Of a DNA stretch of 64,000 bases, positions 16,086-25,252 are shown in pieces. The notes beneath the pieces are model-generated. The model did not search any database. It worked only from the letters and a program-made list of their open reading frames with translations, and was not told where the DNA came from. Origin of the DNA: JAKFEW01 sp036675505 (GTDB lineage: Bacteria; Cyanobacteriota; Sericytochromatia; S15B-MN24; JAQBPE01); NCBI GenBank assembly GCA_036675505.1, contig JAKFEW010000058.1, forward strand, positions 62,001 to 126,000. Direction: 5' to 3'. The translations under genes and the position numbers were made by a program. The first letter of the stretch is position 1. Every line of letters begins with the position of its first letter.

Positions 16086-17291
16086 GTGCGCCTGCTCATG
16101 CTCTCCAACGGCCACGGCGAAGACGCCATCGGCGCCCGGCTCGTGCCCGAACTGCGCGCCCGCGGTTTCACGCTCGAAGCCCTGCCGATCGTGGGCGACG
16201 GCCATGCCTACCACGCGCTCGGCGTGCCGATCGCCGGCCCCACCGCCGCGATGCCGAGCGGCGGCTTCGTGTACGGGCGCCCGGCGGCGCTCGCGGGCGA
16301 CCTCGCCCACGGCCTGCTGGGCCTGACCCTCGCGCAGCTCCGCGCGCTGCACGCCGGCCGCTGGGACGCCGCGCTCGCGATCGGCGACGTCGTGCCGCTG
16401 GGCTTCGCCTGGCACACGGGCCTGCCCTTTGGCTTCGTGGGCTGCGCCAAGTCGGACCTCTACCTCGGCGGCCGGCCGGGTGCATACCTGCCGCACGAGC
16501 GCTGGCTGATGCGCCGGCCCACTTGCCTCGCGGTCTGGCCGCGCGACGCGATCACCACGGACAATTTGCGGGCCGCGGGCGTCGCCGCGGACTGGCTCGG
16601 CAACCCGATGATGGACGGGCTCGCGCCACGTGGCGTCGCGCTGCCCGGCGACCCGCAGGCCACCACCTTCCTGTTGCTGCCCGGCTCGCGCGGCGAGGCG
16701 GTGGCCAACCTCGCGGTCCTGCGCCGGTCAGCCCTGGCGATCGCCGCCAGCGGTCGGCCAGCGCGCTTCCTGGCAGCGATCGCCCCCGGCCTCGACCCGA
16801 CGGGCTTCGCGGATGCCGAATGGCCGCTCGTGGAAGGGCTTGCCCACGGATGGGCTGATGCTGCGGAGCCCAGGGATGGGCGGGAGCAGTGCGCCTTGCG
16901 CCATGCCGACGGCGCGGTCGTCTGGCTCGTGGAAGGCGCGTTCGCGGACGCCGCCCACGCGGCCCGCCTGGCGCTCGCGATGGCCGGCACCGCGACCGAG
17001 CAGGTGGTGGGGCTGGGCAAGCCGGCGATCGCCATCCCGGGCAAGGGTCCGCAGTTCACCTGGGCCTTCGCCGAGGCCCAGACCCGCTTGCTCGGCGAGT
17101 CCGTCCTGCTGCTGCCGGATGATCCCGCCCGCGTCGCCATGGAAGCCTGGACGCTGCTCGACGACGCGGAGCGCCTCGCGCGGATCGCGGCGAACGGAAG
17201 GGCCCGAATGGGGCCGCCGGGCGCCGCCGCGCGCATCGCGGATGCGCTCGTGGCCCGCCTGTCCGCAACCAAGCTTAACAAATCTTCATAA
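16086..17291 (+). CDS. Lipid-A-disaccharide synthase-related protein (LpxB-like)
   Basis: A 401-residue GT-B glycosyltransferase-like protein of the LpxB-related group known mainly from cyanobacteria and Deinococcus. It starts MRLLMLSNGHGEDAIGARLV, with PMMDGL near residue 180 and a nucleotide-sugar-binding C-terminal half that contains LLLPGSRGEAVANL and MAGTATEQVVGLGKPAIAIPG. The substrate is unknown; true LpxB makes the lipid A disaccharide. GTG 16086 lies 5 bases after the TATACT hexamer without a Shine-Dalgarno. It supports a cyanobacteria-related host with a Gram-negative-type envelope. Confidence 0.85.
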   Translation: MRLLMLSNGHGEDAIGARLVPELRARGFTLEALPIVGDGHAYHALGVPIAGPTAAMPSGGFVYGRPAALAGDLAHGLLGLTLAQLRALHAGRWDAALAIGDVVPLGFAWHTGLPFGFVGCAKSDLYLGGRPGAYLPHERWLMRRPTCLAVWPRDAITTDNLRAAGVAADWLGNPMMDGLAPRGVALPGDPQATTFLLLPGSRGEAVANLAVLRRSALAIAASGRPARFLAAIAPGLDPTGFADAEWPLVEGLAHGWADAAEPRDGREQCALRHADGAVVWLVEGAFADAAHAARLALAMAGTATEQVVGLGKPAIAIPGKGPQFTWAFAEAQTRLLGESVLLLPDDPARVAMEAWTLLDDAERLARIAANGRARMGPPGAAARIADALVARLSATKLNKSS

Positions 17292-17395
17292 ATCAACCCA
17301 ACCAGACGAGAGTCGCCAGACCCAACCCCCGCCGGGCGCGCTCCCAACCCGCTCGCCTGCCGGAGACTATTAACAAATATAAAACTTCACGGCCA

Positions 17396-17424
17396 TTAAC
17401 ACTTCGTAACGTTGGTGCTAGCAT
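17396..17424 (+). promoter_or_regulatory. Sigma70-like promoter of the TPP-enzyme gene
   Basis: TTAACA (17396-17401), a 17-bp spacer and TAGCAT (17419-17424) form a well-spaced promoter. The ATG follows after 5 bases, so transcription would start at or next to the start codon. A second TTAACA lies at 17370-17375. Confidence 0.6.
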
Positions 17425-17429
17425 CGGAT

Positions 17430-19205
17430 ATGCCCCTTCACCGATTTGCAACCCGAACGAGCGCCCTGTCGCTCGCTTCCGAGCAGCCAAGCATCCAGGC
17501 AGCGAAATCACCGACCGTGGCCGCCGCCCTCGTCGCCTCCCTGGCGCGAGGCGGCTTCCGCCACTGCTTCGGCATCCCCGGCCGCCACGTGCAAGAGATC
17601 TTCCATGCGCTGCCCGGCTCGGGGATCACGCCCGTGCTCTCCCGTCACGAGCAAGGTGCCGTCTACATGGCGGACGGCTACGCCCGCGCCGGTGGCGGTC
17701 CGGCCGTCGTCGTCGCGACCGCGGGCCCCGGCGCCGCGAACATGGTCACGGGCCTCGCGAACGCCTTCGCGGAAGGCACGCCGGTGCTGTGCGTGGCCGG
17801 CGCCTCGCCGCGCCGCCTGGCCGGCCGCGGCGCGTTCCAGGAGCTCGGCGACGACCATGCAGCGGTGACCGACAGCGTGTTCGCGCCGCTCACGCGTTAC
17901 CACGCCCAGCTCGGCCACCCCGCCCAGCTCGGCCCCGCGCTGCGCCTCTCGATGTGCGCGCTGGCCGAAGGCGGCCCCGCCGCGCTCACCATCCCGGCCG
18001 ACGTGCTCGAGGCCCCGTCCGCGGGTGTGGCCCCGGCCACCTTGCCGGCCCGCCGGGCATTTCCCGATCCGCTGGACGTCGAGGCTGCCGCCGAGCTGCT
18101 CACCGGCCATCCCAACGCGCTGATCCTCGCTGGACGCGGCAGCCTGGACGCATTCGAGCCGTTGCGCCGCCTGGCCGAGCGGCTGCAGATCCCGGTCGTC
18201 ACCACCTTGCATGGCCGCGGCGCGATCGACGAGGATCACCCGCTGGCGCTCGGCCCCCAGGGCTTCGGCGCGAGCCGCTGGGCCGAGACCTGGCTGCATG
18301 ACCAGGTGCCGGACGTGGTCCTGGCGGTGGGCACGAGCCTGCGCGAGATCTCGACCAACGTGTTCCACCCGGCGTTCCAGGGCCGGGTCGGGCTGATCCA
18401 CGTCACCCGCGACGCCCGAGCGCTCGGCCGCCACTACCTGCCCGCCGTGGGCGCCGTGGCCGATGCGGCCCTGTTCCTCGAAGCGCTGGCCGACCGGGTG
18501 CCGGCGCGTGCACCGAACGCCGCGCTGGCCGCCTGGAAAGCCGCGACGCCGCGCTTCGACGACGCCGCGACGGCCCAGGGCCGCGGCCGGATCTCGCCGC
18601 GCGCCGTGGTGGAAGCCCTGCGCGCCGCGCTCGGCGAAGACGACGTGCTCGTCGCCGACACCGGCAACGCCGTGCCCTGGAGCGTACGCTACTTCCCGGT
18701 CCGCAAGCCTGGCACCTACCTCGTCGCGATGCACCTCGCCGCGATGGGCTGGGGGGTCGCCGCCGCGATCGGCGCGCAGCTCGCCCGCCCCGCCTCGCGC
18801 GTGGTCGCGTTGGTCGGCGACGGGTGCTTCCAGATGGCCGGCATGGAAGTCGCGACCGCCGTGCAACACGGCCTGCCGGTGGTGTGGGTCGTGCTGAACG
18901 ACGCCCGCCTGAACATGGTGCACCAGGGCTCGACCGGCCACTATGGCCGCGCGGTGCCGAACTGCGAGCTGTCGCCTGTCGATTGCGCGCGCGTGGCCGA
19001 GGGCCTCGGCGCCGTCGGCTTCCGCGTCGACGACCCGGCGGAGCTTGACGGGGCGATCGCCGAGGCCCTGGCCTGCGGCCGGCCGGCCGTGGTGGACGTG
19101 GCGATCGATCCCGAGCTCAAGCCCGCGATGGCGGGGCGGTTCGAGGCGCTGCGTCGGTTCTGTGAGTCCGCACGGGTCGAAGCCCCGTCGCGGCCGAGTC
19201 GGTAA
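17430..19205 (+). CDS. Thiamine-pyrophosphate-dependent enzyme (acetolactate synthase-like)
   Basis: A 591-residue ThDP enzyme with the three-domain order N (Pyr), M and C (PP). The catalytic Glu lies in SRHEQGAVYMADGYARAGG, and the ThDP/metal site is VALVGDGCFQMAGMEVATA with the second ligand at LNDARLNMVHQG. It resembles acetolactate synthase large subunits and related decarboxylases, but no small subunit or branched-chain biosynthesis gene is nearby. Acetolactate synthase, benzoylformate-type decarboxylase or a specialised paralogue all remain possible. The ATG at 17430 is favoured over upstream codons because it follows the promoter by 5 bases. Confidence 0.85.
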   Translation: MPLHRFATRTSALSLASEQPSIQAAKSPTVAAALVASLARGGFRHCFGIPGRHVQEIFHALPGSGITPVLSRHEQGAVYMADGYARAGGGPAVVVATAGPGAANMVTGLANAFAEGTPVLCVAGASPRRLAGRGAFQELGDDHAAVTDSVFAPLTRYHAQLGHPAQLGPALRLSMCALAEGGPAALTIPADVLEAPSAGVAPATLPARRAFPDPLDVEAAAELLTGHPNALILAGRGSLDAFEPLRRLAERLQIPVVTTLHGRGAIDEDHPLALGPQGFGASRWAETWLHDQVPDVVLAVGTSLREISTNVFHPAFQGRVGLIHVTRDARALGRHYLPAVGAVADAALFLEALADRVPARAPNAALAAWKAATPRFDDAATAQGRGRISPRAVVEALRAALGEDDVLVADTGNAVPWSVRYFPVRKPGTYLVAMHLAAMGWGVAAAIGAQLARPASRVVALVGDGCFQMAGMEVATAVQHGLPVVWVVLNDARLNMVHQGSTGHYGRAVPNCELSPVDCARVAEGLGAVGFRVDDPAELDGAIAEALACGRPAVVDVAIDPELKPAMAGRFEALRRFCESARVEAPSRPSR

Positions 19206-19219
19206 CGGGAGCGCGAGCG

Positions 19220-20689
19220 ATGATCAAGACCCGCAAGTTACGGAAAAACCGCGAAAACTGGGAGCCCGTGGTCTACAAGCCCCTCCGGGCGATGGCCGCG
19301 CTGCCGGTCGAGGTCGATCTGATCACCGCGCTGCAACGCATCAATGAGCTGATCGTCTCCGCCACCGAGCTCGACGATCTGCTCGTCGGCGCCTGCGAGG
19401 AGATCGGCCGCATCATGCGGGTCGACCGCGTGCACCTGGCGCTCGCCGCCGGCGGCCACGAGGCCTTCGGCCGGATCGGCTACGAGTGGATCTCGAGCAC
19501 GGCGATCGCGCCGACGCTCGGCGCGGAGCTGCCGAGCGAGGAAGACGACGAGGTGATGATGGACCTGGTCGCGACCGCCCCGCCGCTCGCCGTCGTCGAC
19601 CCGCTCGGCGACCCCGAGCTGCCGGCCGGGCCGCGCGCGGTGTTCGGCGCGATGGGCGTGCAGAGCGCGATCGCGGGCAGGCTCCAATACCAGGGCAAGA
19701 TCCTGGGCGTGCTGTGCGCCCACCAGTGCGACCGGCCGCGCACGTGGACGAGCCAGGAGGCCACGTTCATGTCCGTGGTGCTCAGCCAGCTCTCGGTGGC
19801 GGTCGCGAACGCGCGCATGATCAAGTCGATGCAGTCCCAGCACCAGGAGCTGGTGAACCTCGCCTTCCGGCTCGAAGAGTCGCATGCCAGCCTGGAGCGC
19901 CAGGTGGCGGCGCGTACCGCCGAGCTGCGCGAGAAGAACGAGGCGCTCGCCGGGATGGTGTCCGAGCTCAAGCAGCTCGACCTGCTCAAGAGCCAGTTCC
20001 TCGATACGATCAGCCACGAGCTGCGCACGCCGATCAACTTCATCACGGGCTTCGGCTCGCTGCTCGCCGACGGCGCGTATGGCGAGCTCGCCGCGGACGC
20101 CCAGGGCGCGGTCGGCAAGGTGCTCGAAGGCGCCGATCGGCTGCTCCACCTGGTGGACGACCTGCTCGACCAGACCAAGCTCGAGCGCGGCCACCTGCAG
20201 GTCGAAGTGATACCGTTCGCGGTCGGCCCGCTCGCCGAGCGGCTCGCGGCCGAGTTCCGGCCGCTGATGGCGGCGAAAGATCAGAACTTCGAGGTCGCGG
20301 TCGAAGCCGACACGCCGGTGATCACCAACGACCCGGATCGCGTGCACCAGGTGGTGCGCAACCTGCTCTCGAACGCCCACAAGTTCACGCCTTCACACGG
20401 CACGATCCGCCTGGCGGTCGGGCCGGCGTCCGGGGGCGTGCTGATCGAGGTCGACGACTCGGGCATCGGCATCCCGCAGGACGTCCAGGACCGCATCTTC
20501 GATCGCTTCTACCAGGTCGACAACACACGCACCCGGCACTTCGGCGGCACGGGCCTCGGCCTCGCGATCGTCAAGGGCCTGCTCGACGCGATGGGCGGCT
20601 CCATCGCCGTCGAGAGCGCCCCCGGCGAAGGCGCCAGGTTCCGGGTCTACCTGCCCCGCGAGCTGCCCGCATCGGGGCTCGTGGCTTGA
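19220..20689 (+). CDS. GAF-domain sensor histidine kinase
   Basis: A 489-residue histidine kinase with no obvious transmembrane segment, so probably cytoplasmic. A GAF-type sensor covers about residues 35-200, followed by a coiled-coil (RLEESHASLERQVA ... KNEALAGMVSELKQL). The HisKA box FLDTISHELRTPINF has phospho-acceptor His266, and the ATPase boxes are NLLSNAHKFTP (N), DDSGIGIPQD (G1) and GGTGLGLAIVKGLL (G2). No response regulator is adjacent. The start at 19220 is 14 bases after the TPP-enzyme stop. The CMD-family gene follows after 21 bases, so these three may be co-transcribed. The GAF ligand is unknown. Confidence 0.93.
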   Translation: MIKTRKLRKNRENWEPVVYKPLRAMAALPVEVDLITALQRINELIVSATELDDLLVGACEEIGRIMRVDRVHLALAAGGHEAFGRIGYEWISSTAIAPTLGAELPSEEDDEVMMDLVATAPPLAVVDPLGDPELPAGPRAVFGAMGVQSAIAGRLQYQGKILGVLCAHQCDRPRTWTSQEATFMSVVLSQLSVAVANARMIKSMQSQHQELVNLAFRLEESHASLERQVAARTAELREKNEALAGMVSELKQLDLLKSQFLDTISHELRTPINFITGFGSLLADGAYGELAADAQGAVGKVLEGADRLLHLVDDLLDQTKLERGHLQVEVIPFAVGPLAERLAAEFRPLMAAKDQNFEVAVEADTPVITNDPDRVHQVVRNLLSNAHKFTPSHGTIRLAVGPASGGVLIEVDDSGIGIPQDVQDRIFDRFYQVDNTRTRHFGGTGLGLAIVKGLLDAMGGSIAVESAPGEGARFRVYLPRELPASGLVA

Positions 20690-20710
20690 GCCGCAAGGAG
20701 GAGGAACACC

Positions 20711-21265
20711 ATGGCACGCATCGAACCCCTGGAAAGCAAGGACGCGCCGCCGGCCGTCCGCGCGTTGTACAGCCACCTGCGCCAGGAGTTGTTCATCGAG
20801 CCGAACAACTTCTTCAAGACGATCGCGTACGCGCCCGACCTGCTCGGGCCGCTGATCTCCTTCTCGCGCGTGCTGCTCGAGGAGGGCTCGCTCGACCGGC
20901 GGCTCAAGGAGTGGGTGATCCTGCAAACCGGACGCCTCAATCACTGTGACTACGTCTTCGAGGCGCACAAGCAGGCGCTCTCGCGGGCGATCATGTCGGA
21001 CGTGATCGGCGAGCGCCGCCAGCCCCTCGACACGTCGTTCCTCGACGAGTCCGAGAAGCTCGCGCTGCGCTACGCCGGCCAGATCACGGCGAATGCCGTC
21101 GAGGACGCCACCTTCGCCGAGCTGGAGGCGGCCTTCACGCGCGAGGAAATCGTCGAGCTCACGGTGCTCGCCTCGTACTACAACTTCATCTGCCGGGCCG
21201 TGAACGCGCTCGCGATCGACACCGACCAGCTCACGTTCCTCGCGCCCCAGGAGACCGGCAGCTAG
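20711..21265 (+). CDS. Carboxymuconolactone decarboxylase (AhpD-like) family protein
   Basis: A 184-residue all-helical CMD-family protein, preceded by a strong AAGGAGGAGG site. AhpD-type members are peroxidase-related thiol enzymes with a CxxC...H motif. Here the motif region reads RLNHCDYVFEAHK: one Cys and the His are kept, but the second Cys is Val. This removes the classical disulfide chemistry, as in many non-redox CMD proteins. It lies directly behind the GAF histidine kinase and may be co-expressed with it. Its stop overlaps the stop of the convergent papain-like gene within a CTAG palindrome. Confidence 0.85.
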   Translation: MARIEPLESKDAPPAVRALYSHLRQELFIEPNNFFKTIAYAPDLLGPLISFSRVLLEEGSLDRRLKEWVILQTGRLNHCDYVFEAHKQALSRAIMSDVIGERRQPLDTSFLDESEKLALRYAGQITANAVEDATFAELEAAFTREEIVELTVLASYYNFICRAVNALAIDTDQLTFLAPQETGS

Positions 21266-22665
21266 CGGGCGGCCGGCGCAGCCAGGAGGTTCACGACGCT
21301 GCGCTTGAACTTGTCGACGTCGAGCGACTCTTCCTGGCCCCAGGGGTTGATGAAGTGGACCTTGCCGTCCTTCACCTCCGTCACGAGCACGGCGTGGAAG
21401 ACCGTGCGGGCGAGCACTGCTTCCGGGGCGTAGACGATCGTGGCGTACATCGGCCGCTCGGGCGAGGCTTCCTTGCGCAGGCGCTCGACCAGGGCGTCCT
21501 GGCTCTTGGGGTCGATGACCTTCGGGTTCTGGACCACCATCAGCCAGTCGCGCGGGCCGCTGATGTTGTTGTCGAGCGCCCGCGCGGTCGCCGCGTCGAG
21601 CTCGGGCGAATAGGTCGGCCAGACCATCTCGTATTCGGGCTTGTCGGCGTCGAGCTGGCTGAGCAGATCGTCGGCCTGGGCGGCCTCGAGGCCCGACACC
21701 TGGGTCTGGCCCGTGGCGAGGTCGCGGTCGGCGTCCTTGTCGTTGAGGTAATCGAGCTCGCCGTTGCCGAGCTCCATCAGCGCGGGCTGGAAGAGCCGCG
21801 AGGGGAGGGAGCGGCCGCCGTCGTGCTGGTAGTCCCACTCCGGCTCGCGGACGAGCTCGGCGCCGCCGGGCAGCTTGGCCCGGCCACCGGGCGAGGCCAG
21901 GCCGCGCAGCAGCTCGACGTACAACGTGGGCTTGGTCACGGCGACGAGCATCTGGATCGAGGTCGCGGCGCAGGTGCCCCGCGAGCCCTGGGTGATCGTG
22001 AGCGGATCCTTGAGCTCGACGAGCGCCTGCGAAACCAACAGGCGGCGGTCGAGCTTGCCATCCACGTTCATGGCGGCGAGCTGGTGCAGCTGGCCGAGCA
22101 GGGGCTGGGTCAGGCGGCCGGCCACGAGCAGGTCGTGGAGGGCGATCTGGCCGGCGGCGTCGGCTTCCCGGGCGATCGCCAGGAACTGCTGCTTCGCGTT
22201 GGCGTCGAGCTTGTCGAAGGCCGGGGTCTTCTCTTGCTTGAACAGGAACGGCAGCACCTTGGCGACGAGCGCCCGCCAGCCCGTCAGGCCCGCGTAGCCG
22301 GCCATCAGCGCGCGCGAGCGCGAGGCCTGGCTGAGCGTCGAGCGCTCGGATGAGTTCGCCGGGTTGCGCACGGTGGTGGCGCGTGGCACGTCGGGCAGGC
22401 CGATCAGGAGCTTCAACGCGACGGCGCGGTCCTTCGCCTCACGGAGCATGTCCTCGTACTCGGCCAGCTTCGGGTCGTTGCGGCGCTTCGCGGCGGCGAG
22501 CTCGCCCTCCATGCGGGTGATCTCGGCCGCGATCTTGCTCGCGTCGACGCTGTTGCGGACCACCTCGAGGGCCGTCGACATCGGGTTGTCGCCCGCGCGG
22601 GCGCGCACCGCGAGCCGGGGGTGGCTGCGGAGGGCATTCTGCGCGATGGTCGAGGGCTTGGACAT
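21262..22665 (-). CDS. Papain-fold cysteine peptidase-like protein
   Basis: A 467-residue protein not matched to a named family. A papain-like catalytic set is visible: Gln226 and Cys232 (ITQGSRGTCAATSIQML, the usual six-residue Gln-Cys spacing), His424 in TVFHAVLVTEVKDG and Asn440 in VHFINPWGQEE. The first about 90 residues hold a basic/acidic coiled-coil (AAEITRMEGELAAAKRRNDPK), and there is no signal peptide. It could be an internal protease, a secreted effector/toxin exported by a non-Sec route, or a deamidase/transglutaminase of the same fold. The start ATG has a poorly spaced GAGG site. Confidence 0.65.
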   Translation of the reverse strand: MSKPSTIAQNALRSHPRLAVRARAGDNPMSTALEVVRNSVDASKIAAEITRMEGELAAAKRRNDPKLAEYEDMLREAKDRAVALKLLIGLPDVPRATTVRNPANSSERSTLSQASRSRALMAGYAGLTGWRALVAKVLPFLFKQEKTPAFDKLDANAKQQFLAIAREADAAGQIALHDLLVAGRLTQPLLGQLHQLAAMNVDGKLDRRLLVSQALVELKDPLTITQGSRGTCAATSIQMLVAVTKPTLYVELLRGLASPGGRAKLPGGAELVREPEWDYQHDGGRSLPSRLFQPALMELGNGELDYLNDKDADRDLATGQTQVSGLEAAQADDLLSQLDADKPEYEMVWPTYSPELDAATARALDNNISGPRDWLMVVQNPKVIDPKSQDALVERLRKEASPERPMYATIVYAPEAVLARTVFHAVLVTEVKDGKVHFINPWGQEESLDVDKFKRSVVNLLAAPAAR

Positions 22666-22681
22666 GGGCGTGGCGATCCTC

Positions 22682-22766
22682 TTGACGGCTCCTTGACGAC
22701 CTATCGCCGCACACGACGTTCACCTGAAGTTAAAAGAGGTGATGCCGGGTTCAAACTTCGGTTAAC
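22682..22766. promoter_or_regulatory. Regulatory region with two sets of TTRAC-type direct repeats between divergent genes
   Basis: TTGAC at 22682 and 22693 are 11 bp apart on the side of the papain-like gene. TTCAA at 22750 and TTAAC at 22762 (12 bp apart) are on the side of hom, with a further TTAAA at 22730. TATCAT at 22781-22786 is a candidate -10 for hom. The spacing again suggests a direct-repeat-binding response regulator. Confidence 0.4.
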
Positions 22767-22817
22767 GCTGGCTCGGGTGGTATCATGGGGCGTTCCAGAC
22801 TTCGCTTCGAGGACCTC

Positions 22818-24164
22818 ATGACCCCGACCCAGCCTGCCGCCCACCACCACGCCCACCCCCACGGGGACCACCCGCCGCTCGGCGTCGGCCTGCTCGGCTG
22901 CGGCACCGTCGGCACCGGCGTCGCCAGGCTGTTGTTGGCGCGCGGCGACGAATACGCCCACCGCGCCGGCCGCCGCATCGCGCTGAAGCGCATCGGCGTG
23001 CGCGACCTCGGCCGCGACCGCGGCGTCGACCCGGCGCTCTTCACGACCGACCTCGATGCGGTCGTGCAGGATCCCGAAGTCCAGATCGTGGTCGAGACGA
23101 TGGGCGGGGTGGACCCGGCGCGCCGGCTGATCATGGACGCGATCGCCGCCGGCAAGCACGTCGTCACCTCCAACAAGGAAGTCATCGCGCGCCACGGCCA
23201 CGAGATCTTCCCGGCGGCGCGCGCGCGCGGCGTGGCCGTGCACGTCGAGGCCACGGTCGCGGGCGGCATCCCGATCGTGGCGGCGATCAAGCAGAGCCTC
23301 GCCGCCAACCGCATCCGCCAGATCGCGGGCATCATCAACGGCACGACCAACTACATCCTGACGATGATGAGCGCGCACGGCCAGGGGCTCGGCGAGGCGC
23401 TCGCAGAGGCCCAGCGCCTCGGCTACGCGGAGGCGGACCCCACGGCGGACGTCGAGGCCTACGACGCGGCTTACAAGATCGCGATCCTCGCTTCCACCTT
23501 CTTCGACCACCGCGTGCGCATCGAGGACGTCTACAGGGAGGGCATCTCGCACCTGACGGCCGCCGACATCCAGTACGCCCGCGAGCTCGGCTACGTGATC
23601 AAGCTGCTCGGCGTCGCGCGCCGCGAGCCCTCGGATGAGTCCGGTGAGCATCTGCAAGTGCGCGTCCACCCCACCATGATCCCGCGCTCGCACCCGCTCG
23701 CGCACATCAACGGCGTCATGAACGCGGTGGCCGTCTCGGGCGACGCGGTCGGCGAGGTGATGTTCTCGGGCCCCGGCGCCGGCATGATGCCGACGGCGAG
23801 CGCCGTGGTCGGCGACATCCTGAGCATCGCGGCCCAGCCGCACGAGCCGGCGCGCCTGATGGCCTGCCTGCACGAGGGCACCGGCGGCATCACGCCGATC
23901 GACCAGCTCGAGACGCAGTTCTACATCCGCCTGATCGCCCACGACAAGCCGGGCGTGATCGGCACGATCGGCAACGCCTGCGGCACGCACGGCATCTCGA
24001 TCCTCTCGATGGTGCAGAAGGGCGAGAAGGACGGCCTGGCCGAAATCGTGCTGGTCACGCACCGCGTGCAGGAGCAAGCGATGCGCGCCGCGCTCGCCGA
24101 GATGGCGGACCACCCGACGATCCAGGCGATCGGCTCGGTGATCCGCGTGGAGGGCCTGCGCTGA
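22818..24164 (+). CDS. hom: Homoserine dehydrogenase
   Basis: Reduces aspartate semialdehyde to homoserine in the threonine/methionine pathway; cytoplasmic. The 448-residue protein has the NAD(P)-binding N-terminus (LGVGLLGCGTVGTGVARLL), the catalytic centre with GIINGTTNYILTMM and GYAEADPTADVE, and a C-terminal ACT domain (FYIRLIAHDKPGVIGTIGNA), which usually gives threonine feedback inhibition. ATG 22818 follows GAGGAC; an in-frame ATG at 22785 overlaps the -10-like TATCAT and is rejected. The stop overlaps the thrC start by one base. Confidence 0.96.
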   Translation: MTPTQPAAHHHAHPHGDHPPLGVGLLGCGTVGTGVARLLLARGDEYAHRAGRRIALKRIGVRDLGRDRGVDPALFTTDLDAVVQDPEVQIVVETMGGVDPARRLIMDAIAAGKHVVTSNKEVIARHGHEIFPAARARGVAVHVEATVAGGIPIVAAIKQSLAANRIRQIAGIINGTTNYILTMMSAHGQGLGEALAEAQRLGYAEADPTADVEAYDAAYKIAILASTFFDHRVRIEDVYREGISHLTAADIQYARELGYVIKLLGVARREPSDESGEHLQVRVHPTMIPRSHPLAHINGVMNAVAVSGDAVGEVMFSGPGAGMMPTASAVVGDILSIAAQPHEPARLMACLHEGTGGITPIDQLETQFYIRLIAHDKPGVIGTIGNACGTHGISILSMVQKGEKDGLAEIVLVTHRVQEQAMRAALAEMADHPTIQAIGSVIRVEGLR

Positions 24165-25252
24165 TGAGCACCCAGACCCAGGCGACCGCCCCCGCCCGCT
24201 GGCCCGGCCTGATCGCGCGCTACCGCGCCCACCTCCCGGTCACGGATGCAACGCCCATCATCACGCTCAACGAGGGCAATACGCCGCTCGTCGCCTCGCG
24301 ACGCCTGCACGCGCGCCTGGGCCAGGGCGTCGAGCTGTACTTCAAGGTCGAGGGCGCCAACCCCACCGGCTCCTTCAAGGACCGCGGCATGACGATGGCC
24401 GTGACCAAGGCGGTCGAGGAAGGCTCCCAGGCCGTCATCTGCGCCTCGACCGGCAACACCTCGGCCTCGATGGCCGCTTACGCCGCGGCGGCCGGCCTGC
24501 GCTGCTACATGCTCGTGCCCTACGGCTACGTGGCGCTCGGCAAGCTGGCCCAGGGGCTGCATTACGGCGCCCGCGTGATCGCGATCGACGGCAACTTCGA
24601 CGCGGCGCTCACGATCGTGCGCGCGCTCTCGGAGGCCCACCCGGTCACGCTCGTGAACTCGGTCAACCCCTTCCGCATCGAGGGGCAGAAGACCGCCGCC
24701 TTCGAGGTCGTCGACCAGCTCGGCGACGCACCCGACGTGCTCGCCATCCCGGTCGGCAACGCCGGCAACATCACGGCCTACTGGAAGGGCTTCAGCGAGT
24801 ATCACGCCGCCGGCCGCGCCACGAAGCGCCCGACGATGCTGGGCTTCCAGGCCGCGGGCGCCGCGCCGATCGTGCTCGACCGGCCGGTCGAAAAGCCCGA
24901 GACCGTGGCGACGGCCATCCGCATCGGCAACCCGGCCAGCTGGCAGGCGGCGATCGCCGCGCGCGACGAGTCCGGCGGCGCGATCGACGCGGTGACGGAC
25001 GACGAGATCCTGGCCGCCTACGACCTGCTGGCGCGCGAGGAAGGCGTGTTCTGCGAGCCGGCCTCGGCGGCCTCGGTCGCCGGCGTGCTCAAGCGGGCGG
25101 CGGTCAAGCCGTTCGCGGCGGGCACGCGCGTCGTCTGCGTGCTCACGGGCAACGGGCTCAAGGACCCGGAGACCGCGATCGGACGGGTGGCGGGCAAGCT
25201 CGAGCCGGTGGCGGCGGACACGGGGGCGATCGCCAAGCTCTTGGGCTTTTAG
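24164..25252 (+). CDS. thrC: Threonine synthase
   Basis: PLP enzyme converting O-phosphohomoserine to threonine. The 362-residue length is that of the short class. The PLP lysine is Lys72 in NPTGSFKDRGMTMAV, and the phosphate-binding loop is IPVGNAGNITAYW. It overlaps hom (TGATG), forming a two-gene operon. Homoserine kinase (thrB), needed between the two steps, is not in the window. Its stop overlaps the stop of the convergent VWA lipoprotein gene by 4 bases. Confidence 0.96.
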   Translation: MSTQTQATAPARWPGLIARYRAHLPVTDATPIITLNEGNTPLVASRRLHARLGQGVELYFKVEGANPTGSFKDRGMTMAVTKAVEEGSQAVICASTGNTSASMAAYAAAAGLRCYMLVPYGYVALGKLAQGLHYGARVIAIDGNFDAALTIVRALSEAHPVTLVNSVNPFRIEGQKTAAFEVVDQLGDAPDVLAIPVGNAGNITAYWKGFSEYHAAGRATKRPTMLGFQAAGAAPIVLDRPVEKPETVATAIRIGNPASWQAAIAARDESGGAIDAVTDDEILAAYDLLAREEGVFCEPASAASVAGVLKRAAVKPFAAGTRVVCVLTGNGLKDPETAIGRVAGKLEPVAADTGAIAKLLGF

